Assembly (NCBI GenBank): GCA_023417265.1
Contig: JAEZFY010000199.1
Span: 1-10,863, forward strand
Direction of reading: 5' to 3'
Length of the DNA: 10,863 bases
Origin: Actinomycetes bacterium
Lineage (GTDB): Bacteria; Actinomycetota; Acidimicrobiia; Acidimicrobiales; Ilumatobacteraceae
The position numbers and the translations under genes are program-made. Shown here piece by piece: positions 6,343 to 10,863 of the stretch. The notes under the pieces are model-generated. The model saw only the letters and a program-made list of their open reading frames with translations. It was not told the origin of the DNA and did not search any database. Each line of letters begins with the position of its first letter. Position 1 is the first letter of the stretch.

Positions 6343-7560
6343 CTAGAAGAAGCTCCCGCAGAACGGCGCCGGGACGCTGACGAACAAGCTGTCGGCGTGG
6401 GCGGCGGCTGCACCGGTGCTGCGGACGTCGCCGACCGCGACGAGTTGCCACCACGGGTGACCGCCGAGATAGGCAGCCGAGAGCGCCTCGATCGGCGCGA
6501 TCAGGTCGGCTGCGGCGGCGTCGTCGCGATGTGCCCCGTCGGCGCTGATCCGCCAGCGACCGTTGTTGGCGGGCACCCACGGGTCGGCCACCTCGACGAC
6601 AACGGACGCATCGACGGGCTGGTAGGTGCGGGCGCGCAAGGCGCGGTCGACGTCGACCAGGCGCAGCCACTGTTCGTCGTCGACGTCGGTGACCCGGTAG
6701 GCGCGACGGTCGCGGAGGGCGTGCTGGACGAGGTCGTCGAGCGGACGCTCCTCGGCCTTCCACTGCTTGACGAGGTCGACGTCGAGAACGAACCGCCACA
6801 GCGCCAACTCGGTGGCGTCGTCGGCAGCGACGACTTCGTGCACGGTGCCCTCGCCGAACGAGCCGGTGGGTGACTCGGACCACTTCGTGCCGTAGTGGGC
6901 GTAGCCGTCGTCGACGCCGTCGGCGTTGGTGTGGACGACCACGTACTCGCTCGCGGTGGCCTTGACGACGCCCTCGAAGTAGCGGTTGGCGAGCGCCGCC
7001 GGCCGGGTCACCATGCCTGCACGGCGCAAGGCGATGCGCTCATACAGGGGCATGACGACGGCGAGCACCTCGTCGGCGGCGAGCATGCGGATCGTGCCCC
7101 CGAGCGCCGCCCCGCGTACCGGCCGGGCGCGCAGCGGGTCGATCGTGACCGACGTGTACGTCCCGGCGACGCCGAAGCCGAAGCGCCCGTAGATCGTCGC
7201 CTCGCTCGCCCGCAGGCTCGCCAGTGCCAAGCCGTCGGCACGCGCCTGATCGACGAGCGAACGGATCAATCGGCTGGCGACGCCACGCCGGCGAGCCGTC
7301 GGCTGGACGCCGACGCGTGTCACGCCGGCGGTGCCGAGCCGGGCGCCACCGGGAACCACCGTGTCGAACGTGAAATACGACGCCTGGCCGACGCAGCGAC
7401 CGTCCGCCCAGGCGCTGTAGGACACGGTGTCGGCCCAACTGGCTTCGCGTTCGGCCCAGAGCTCGTCGGTCGGCGGCGGGAACATGAGCGCACCGCTCAT
7501 CGCCGCGGCGGCGGCGCGGTACTCGTCGGGTGCCGTGCGGCGCACGTCGATGTCGGTCAT
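6343..7560 (-). CDS. eis: Eis-family N-acetyltransferase (GNAT + SCP2-like C-terminus)
   Basis: Acetyl-CoA-dependent N-acetyltransferase resembling mycobacterial Eis, which acetylates amines such as aminoglycosides and protein lysines. The 405-residue length matches the family. The N-terminal GNAT domain has the acetyl-CoA loop VGVQPTARRRGVASRL (83-98) and SEATIYGRFGFG (119-130); Y124 aligns with the catalytic tyrosine of Eis (Tyr126 in M. tuberculosis). A second, degenerate GNAT-like region and a C-terminal SCP2-like part follow. The chain ends in GSFF, and a C-terminal Phe carboxylate acts as the general base in Eis, so the ending looks functionally kept. Start ATG at 7560 agrees with domain extent; only a weak GAAAGAG lies upstream, and the ATG overlaps the stop of a possible small ORF. 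The true substrate here is unknown. It converges on the GGDEF-EAL gene with no spacer. Confidence 0.88.
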   Translation of the reverse strand: MTDIDVRRTAPDEYRAAAAAMSGALMFPPPTDELWAEREASWADTVSYSAWADGRCVGQASYFTFDTVVPGGARLGTAGVTRVGVQPTARRRGVASRLIRSLVDQARADGLALASLRASEATIYGRFGFGVAGTYTSVTIDPLRARPVRGAALGGTIRMLAADEVLAVVMPLYERIALRRAGMVTRPAALANRYFEGVVKATASEYVVVHTNADGVDDGYAHYGTKWSESPTGSFGEGTVHEVVAADDATELALWRFVLDVDLVKQWKAEERPLDDLVQHALRDRRAYRVTDVDDEQWLRLVDVDRALRARTYQPVDASVVVEVADPWVPANNGRWRISADGAHRDDAAAADLIAPIEALSAAYLGGHPWWQLVAVGDVRSTGAAAAHADSLFVSVPAPFCGSFF

Positions 7561-7703
7561 GTCGGCTCTTTCGGAAACTCGATCTCGGGCGCCGGCCGCG
7601 CCGGTCGCGCGGCGAGGTCGGGCACCGCCACGGGGAGTTTGCCAGAGGACTCGTCGCCGAACGGCGTGAGTTGTCGAGTCTCCAGGCACCGGCTCGGCGA
7701 CAT
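7557..7703 (-). CDS. Possible 48-residue small protein coupled to the eis-like gene
   Basis: An ATG at 7703 opens a 48-codon frame whose TGA overlaps the ATG of the Eis-like gene in an ATGA. The product starts MSPSRCLETRQLTPFGDESS and ends in an acidic/proline-rich EIEFPKEPT. Most codons end in G or C (roughly 80%), a little lower than in the neighbouring genes. No clear Shine-Dalgarno sequence precedes it; an in-frame GTG lies two codons upstream. It could be a real small protein, a leader that couples translation of the Eis-like gene, or chance in high-GC DNA. No family recognised. The 71 bases between it and the sigma gene stop show nothing I can name. Confidence 0.3.
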   Translation of the reverse strand: MSPSRCLETRQLTPFGDESSGKLPVAVPDLAARPARPAPEIEFPKEPT

Positions 7704-7774
7704 CGGCACGCGCTCGGACGGGCGGTGCCACGAACTCCGCGGCGCTTGGAGCGTGCGGCGCGTGCGTCGTCGGT

Positions 7775-8713
7775 TCAGACGGCGAGCAGGTCGCGGGCGC
7801 CGGTGTCGGAGCTCGGGTGACGCAGCTTGCTCATCGCCCGGGCCTCGATCTGGCGGATCCGCTCGCGGGTGAGGTTGAAGTGCTCGCCGACCTCTTCGAG
7901 CGTGCGTGCCTCGCCGCGGTCGAGCCCGAAGCGGAGCTTCAGGATCTCGCGCTCGCGCTCGTCGAGCGGGGCCAGCAGGCGGGCGATCTCTTCGGGCAGC
8001 AGCGCCGTCGCGGCGACCTCGAACGGCGACTCGGCCGAGCGGTCCTCGACGACGTCGCCGAGCTCGGCGTCGCCGTCTTCGCGCAGCGGCTCGGAGAGCG
8101 ACAGCGGCTCGGCGGCGAAGCGCAACGCCTCGGTGACCTTGTCCTCGGGCATCTCGACCTCGCGGGCGAGTTCGGCCAGCGTGGCCGGGCGGCCGTACTT
8201 GAGCTCGAGCCGCGAGCGCGCCTTCTGCAACCGGGCGAGCGTGTCGCCGGCGTGCACGGGCAGGCGGATCGTGCGGCCCGTGTTGGCGATGCCGCGGGTG
8301 ATCGCCTGGCGGATCCACCACGTGGCGTAGGTGGAGAACTTGAAGCCCTTGCGCCAGTCGAACTTCTCGACGGCGTGCATCAGGCCGAGGTTGCCCTCCT
8401 GGATCAGGTCGAGCAGCGGCAGCCCTGACGCCTGGTACTTCTTGGCGATCGACACGACGAGCCGCAGGTTCGACTGGACGAACTGGCGCTCGGCCTCTTC
8501 GCCCTGGCGGGCGACCCGGCGCAGCTCGCGCTTGCGCGCGGCGGTGATGTCCTTGCCGCCGGCGTCGAGCTGCTCGATCGCCTCCTTGCCGGCCTCGATC
8601 GCCTTGGCGAGCCGGACTTCGTCGTCCTTCGTCAGCAGCGTGTACTGACCGATATCGGTGAGGTACAGGCGGACGAGGTCCTCGTCGTCACGGTCGACGC
8701 GATCTTTGGCCAC
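7775..8713 (-). CDS. rpoD: RpoD/SigA-type sigma-70 factor
   Basis: Sigma-70 subunit of RNA polymerase, 312 residues, group 1 or group 2. Region 1.2 is near 10-42 (DLVRLYLTDIGQYTLLTKDDEV). Region 2 spans about 79-154: NLRLVVSIAKKY, LDLIQEGNLGLMHAVEKFDW, and the -10-reading FSTYATWWIRQAITRGIAN. Region 3 is about 158-235, and region 4 about 240-298 with the -35-reading LTRERIRQIEARAMSKLRHPS. Region 1.1 is absent: only about ten residues precede region 1.2. GTG at 8713 was chosen because GAAGGAG (plus-strand 8719-8725) stands five bases upstream; the frame runs further upstream but is non-coding-like. The high match to primary sigma motifs favours the housekeeping factor, but a group 2 (HrdB/SigB-like) paralogue cannot be excluded from one window. 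Confidence 0.9.
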   Translation of the reverse strand: MAKDRVDRDDEDLVRLYLTDIGQYTLLTKDDEVRLAKAIEAGKEAIEQLDAGGKDITAARKRELRRVARQGEEAERQFVQSNLRLVVSIAKKYQASGLPLLDLIQEGNLGLMHAVEKFDWRKGFKFSTYATWWIRQAITRGIANTGRTIRLPVHAGDTLARLQKARSRLELKYGRPATLAELAREVEMPEDKVTEALRFAAEPLSLSEPLREDGDAELGDVVEDRSAESPFEVAATALLPEEIARLLAPLDEREREILKLRFGLDRGEARTLEEVGEHFNLTRERIRQIEARAMSKLRHPSSDTGARDLLAV

Positions 8714-8737
8714 AGTGGCTCCTTCGTTCCGAGGCGG

Positions 8738-8751
8738 GATCCCACGGGATC
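8738..8751. repeat. Palindrome GATCCC-AC-GGGATC in the sigma gene leader
   Basis: Six-base perfect inverted repeat with a 2-base centre, between the candidate -10 box and the ribosome binding site of the sigma gene. It shares the eight-base core CCCACGGG with a second palindrome at 8797-8810. Could be an operator half of a pair or a hairpin at the transcript 5' end. Confidence 0.5.
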
Positions 8752-8756
8752 GCGCC

Positions 8757-8784
8757 ACGATACCGACTGACCTCGGCCGGGCAA
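8757..8784 (-). promoter_or_regulatory. Candidate promoter of the sigma-70 gene
   Basis: Reading on the minus strand, TTGCCC (8784-8779) and TATCGT (8762-8757) are separated by 16 bases; each matches four of six bases of the sigma-70 consensus. The expected transcript start near 8750 would leave a leader of about 37 bases before the GTG at 8713. The -35 element falls inside a hairpin-forming inverted repeat. Moderate support only. Confidence 0.4.
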
Positions 8785-8791
8785 CCCGGCC
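8775..8791. repeat. Inverted repeat GGCCGGG-CAA-CCCGGCC
   Basis: Seven-base perfect inverted repeat with a 3-base loop. It overlaps the candidate -35 element of the sigma gene, so binding there or cruciform formation could interfere with that promoter. It has no following T-run on either strand, which argues against a classical terminator. Confidence 0.5.
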
Positions 8792-8796
8792 GCAGG

Positions 8797-8810
8797 TGCC
8801 CCACGGGGCA
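8797..8810. repeat. Palindrome TGCCCC-AC-GGGGCA
   Basis: Six-base perfect inverted repeat with the same AC centre and the same CCCACGGG core as the palindrome at 8738-8751, 59 bases centre to centre, about 5.6 helical turns. Together they look like paired binding sites flanking the candidate sigma-gene promoter. Confidence 0.5.
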
Positions 8811-8987
8811 TAGCATTGTTCCGCATACCGACGGCCGCGCAATCTGTTCCAGCGATGGGTGCCTGTAGCTCGTGGTGATGGGCGTTTGCGGTGCGATCGT
8901 CTGGTTGCTGCCGGTGAGCAGGGGGAATGCGCCGCTAGTGTGACCTGTCGGAACGAGCCGACCTCGAGCCACTGAAGGAGAGTTCGC

Positions 8988-9815
8988 GTGTCCAATCCGG
9001 TTCTCAATGAGCGCAGCCTGAAGGCCGCCGGTGGGTGGGCGGCGCCGCAGCCCGGCACCGCCGCCGGCGAGTACTACCCGCCGATCGACGACGGCCCGGT
9101 GAGCGCGTGGCGTCCCGGAGCGATGACGATCAAGGGTGCGATCAGCGCGACCGCCACCCTGTTCGCGCTGTTGCTCGTCGCCGCCGGCGTCGGCTGGTCG
9201 CAGACCGATTCGATGACCTACGACGCGCAGGGCAACGCCCAGGTCGGCTTCCCCGCCCTGGCGTGGGTCGGCGTGATCGTCGGCTTCGTCGCCGTGATCG
9301 CGCTGTACTTCAAGCCGACGCTCGCCAAGTTCCTGGGCCCGGTCTATGCGCTCGCCCAGGGCTTCTTCGTCGGCGCTCTCTCGAAGATGTACGAGACCTA
9401 CTACGACGGCATCGTCGTTCAGGCCGCGGGCGCGACGATCGCCGTGTTCGCGGTGATGCTCGTGCTGTACCGCACAAACATCATCAAGGTCACCGACCGC
9501 TTCCGCCGGATCGTGGTCGGGGCCACCCTCGGGGTCGCCGTGTTCTACGGCGTGTCGCTCCTGATCCGGCTGATCGCCGGCCCGGATGCCGTCTCGTTCC
9601 TGTCGTCCCCGTCGCTGCTCGGTATCGGCTTCAGCGTGCTCGTGGCCGGCCTGGCGGCGATGAACCTGGCCCTCGACTTCGACTTCATCGAGCGCGGCGC
9701 CCAGCAAGGCCTCGATAAGCGCTTCGAGTGGTTCGCCGCGGTCGGCCTGTTGGTCACGATCGTGTGGCTGTACCTCGAGATCCTGCGACTGCTCGCCAAG
9801 CTCCGCGAGCGGTGA
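8988..9815 (+). CDS. Bax inhibitor-1/YccA-like seven-helix membrane protein
   Basis: 275-residue integral membrane protein of the Bax1-I/YccA (TMBIM-related) superfamily, whose studied members include calcium-leak channels and regulators of membrane proteases; the role here is unproven. Residues 1-45 are soluble and include a Tyr/Pro/Asp patch (EYYPPIDDGP). Seven hydrophobic segments follow at about 48-70, 87-108, 115-134, 143-161, 173-196, 208-229 and 247-269. The family-typical DFDFIERG stands at 230-237 after helix six, with D230 and D232 as candidates for the acidic pH/calcium-sensing pair of the superfamily. The chain ends in a basic KLRER. GTG at 8988 is supported by GAAGGAG at 8974-8980, seven bases upstream. 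Its stop overlaps the start of the next gene, so the two are co-translated. Confidence 0.9.
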   Translation: MSNPVLNERSLKAAGGWAAPQPGTAAGEYYPPIDDGPVSAWRPGAMTIKGAISATATLFALLLVAAGVGWSQTDSMTYDAQGNAQVGFPALAWVGVIVGFVAVIALYFKPTLAKFLGPVYALAQGFFVGALSKMYETYYDGIVVQAAGATIAVFAVMLVLYRTNIIKVTDRFRRIVVGATLGVAVFYGVSLLIRLIAGPDAVSFLSSPSLLGIGFSVLVAGLAAMNLALDFDFIERGAQQGLDKRFEWFAAVGLLVTIVWLYLEILRLLAKLRER

Positions 9816-10504
9816 CACCCGCCGGCGAGGCGCTCGCCGGCGGTGCCGCCGGCGCGCTGCTCGGTGGCGCGGCCGCGTCCTTGATCGGCGCCGCGCTTCC
9901 CGGTGCGGTGGTCGCCGGGGCGAGCGCGGCGTACGCCGGCTGGCGCGGTATCTACGACTGGCGCACCGCCAAGGGCGTCACCGCGTTCGTGCTCGACTCC
10001 ACGTGGGCCCTGCCCACCACCGCCGCCGGACTGGCGGTGCACGCTGTCGTCGCCGCCCGCGGCGACGCGAGCTACGCGCCCGAACTCAGCCACCGCCGTA
10101 ACCGCCATGTGTACGCGCGTGGTGTGCAGTTCCGAAAGGGCTTCGCGATCACGGTCGGCAACGTCGTGTCCGGCGCCGGCGACGTCACCAACCCGCGACG
10201 GGCCAAGCTCGTCACCGATCACGAGGACGTGCACGTGTGGCAGACCCGCTGGCTCGGCCCACTGTTCCCGCTCGCGTACGCCGGCCTCTCCGCCGGTGGG
10301 GCGCTGGTTGGCCTCGCTGCCGCACTGCGCGGGCGCGGACCGGTCGGGCGCCTCGTGGAGACCTACGGGTACTACCTGAACCCGCTCGAGTACTGGGCGT
10401 ACAGCCGCGACGGCCATTGGCCGCCGGCGGGCATCGCGCCGGGGTGCGGACCGGCGACGCCCGCCGTGCAGTCGTTCGCCGCGCTCGGCCGGACCGGCCG
10501 CTGA
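9812..10504 (+). CDS. Unrecognised membrane-associated protein with HExxH motif
   Basis: 230 residues; no family recognised. Residues 5-45 are rich in Gly/Ala with glycine-zipper-like spacing (GGAAGALLGGAAASLIGAALPG) and should insert in or lie on the membrane. A second hydrophobic patch is near 64-82. At 137-144 the sequence reads HEDVHVWQ, an HExxH zinc-metallopeptidase-type motif, followed by a hydrophobic stretch (149-171). Then comes ETYGYYLNPLEYWAYSRDGHW (183-203, written in part), where E193 could be the third metal ligand. This is suggestive, not proof, of a membrane-linked peptidase or peptidase-like fold. The GTG at 9812 overlaps the preceding stop as GTGA, which fixes the start; an in-frame upstream GTG would lie inside the YccA-like gene. 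Coupling implies shared function with that membrane protein. Confidence 0.75.
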   Translation: MTPAGEALAGGAAGALLGGAAASLIGAALPGAVVAGASAAYAGWRGIYDWRTAKGVTAFVLDSTWALPTTAAGLAVHAVVAARGDASYAPELSHRRNRHVYARGVQFRKGFAITVGNVVSGAGDVTNPRRAKLVTDHEDVHVWQTRWLGPLFPLAYAGLSAGGALVGLAAALRGRGPVGRLVETYGYYLNPLEYWAYSRDGHWPPAGIAPGCGPATPAVQSFAALGRTGR

Positions 10505-10522
10505 ACCCGCGCGGGCCTCAGC
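10500..10522. terminator. Possible bidirectional hairpin between convergent genes
   Basis: GCTGA (10500-10504) pairs with TCAGC (10518-10522), so the stop codons of both convergent genes form the outer stem. Inside lies the palindrome CCCGCGCGGG (10506-10515). No T-run follows on either side, so factor-independent termination is uncertain; the symmetry fits a shared end point for both transcripts. Confidence 0.35.
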
Positions 10523-10863
10523 CCAGGAAGTAGCCGGTCACGTCGACGAGCACGTGCCCGCCGTGCTTGGCGTACACGGCGAGCCGTCCGCCGGCGCCGA
10601 GCCGCAACATCGCTCCGTTGGCGCGGGTGTCACCCGTGGAGCCGTCGAGGTTGAGCGTCGAGGCGAGCGGCCGGGCGACGCCGGCATCCCACACGGTGAG
10701 GTAGCCGGGCGGGCCGTCGACTCCGGCGACCGAGAGGCTGACCGCGCTCGCGCCGGGGGGTACGCCGGCGAGCCCGCCGACCGGCACCTCGATCGCCGCG
10801 TCGGCGGCGATCGGCGCCCCACCCCGCGTGTCGAGCACCCGCGTCGGCACGAGCGGCACGTAC
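10518..10863 (-). CDS. C-terminal end of an actinobacterial cell-surface repeat-domain protein (5' end outside window)
   Basis: The last 114 residues of a protein that continues past the right edge; the visible reading frame is open to base 10863. It consists of one domain that begins PLVPTRVLDTR, continues through VPVGGLAGVPPGASAVSLSV and GYLTVWDAG to LNLDGSTGDTRANGAMLRLG, and closes with HVLVDVTGYFLG just before the stop. From general knowledge, domains of this pattern recur, often in several copies, in secreted and surface proteins of Acidimicrobiia and related actinobacteria; their function is not established. The apparent GTG at 10859 is an internal valine, not a start, because the PTRVLDTR pattern continues upstream. 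It converges on the HExxH gene with 13 bases between. Confidence 0.8.
   Translation of the reverse strand, partial: YVPLVPTRVLDTRGGAPIAADAAIEVPVGGLAGVPPGASAVSLSVAGVDGPPGYLTVWDAGVARPLASTLNLDGSTGDTRANGAMLRLGAGGRLAVYAKHGGHVLVDVTGYFLG

Larger units (their letters stand above)
8714..8987. other. Divergent intergenic region, sigma-70 gene / YccA-like gene
   Basis: 274 bases without a gene I can support. Besides the palindromes and the sigma promoter candidate it holds an 8-base direct repeat ATACCGAC at 8760-8767 and 8825-8832. A short inverted repeat GTCGG-N6-CCGAC at 8947-8962 lies in the leader of the plus-strand gene. A -10-like TAGTGT at 8936-8941 may serve that gene but has no convincing -35 partner. 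Confidence 0.5.

Noticed and set aside
8714..9058. N-terminal extension of the sigma factor supplying region 1.1
   Set aside because: The frame is open, but the translation is not acidic or region 1.1-like, and a strong GAAGGAG fixes the GTG at 8713; the region contains promoter-like elements.
10857..10859. GTG as start of the right-edge surface protein
   Set aside because: It is a valine inside the PLVPTRVLDTR pattern and the frame continues upstream (TAC, Tyr) past the window edge; no ribosome binding site can be assessed.

Overview
High-GC DNA, densely packed and with frequent GTG starts. The gene complement points to an actinobacterium. The compact Tad/Flp pilus cluster, the RpoD-type sigma factor and the surface domain of the 'PTRVLDTR ... 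VDVTGYF' type at the right edge suggest the class Acidimicrobiia (Ilumatobacter/Iamia-like). That taxonomic call is inference from sequence style, not a database match.

Left block (51-3020, minus strand): tadZ-tadA-tadB-tadC, four genes of a Tad/Flp-type pilus (type IVc-like secretion) assembly machine. Every junction is a 4-base start/stop overlap, so this is one translationally coupled operon reading out of the left edge, where pilin and minor pilin genes would be expected. A G-quadruplex-prone tract lies directly beyond tadC.

Centre (3021-6342): a roughly 220-bp divergent control region with an AT-rich island separates tadZ from a plus-strand gene for a 118-residue protein. That protein has one transmembrane helix followed by eleven TVSW motifs in a mostly GTVSW pentapeptide repeat. 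I recognise no family for it and it is the most novel item here. Next comes a large membrane-bound GGDEF-EAL protein (c-di-GMP synthesis/breakdown) with an AGDEF signature, no inhibitory I-site and a complete EAL site. A pilus machine, a repeat surface protein and a c-di-GMP enzyme side by side suggest a surface-attachment neighbourhood, though no shared regulation is shown.

Right block (6343-10863): an Eis-family N-acetyltransferase on minus abuts the GGDEF-EAL gene with no bases between the stop codons. A possible 48-codon ORF is coupled to its start. Upstream of it lies an RpoD-type sigma-70 gene on minus. A 274-bp divergent region rich in short palindromes separates this from a plus-strand pair: a seven-helix Bax inhibitor-1/YccA-like membrane protein and, overlapping by GTGA, an unrecognised membrane-associated protein with a HEDVH (HExxH) motif. 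The window closes with the C-terminal end of a minus-strand surface protein.

The plus-strand reading frames across the tad genes and the long minus-strand frame across the GGDEF-EAL gene are high-GC shadows. No tRNA, rRNA, CRISPR array or insertion sequence was seen, and no gene-free stretch exceeds 300 bases.
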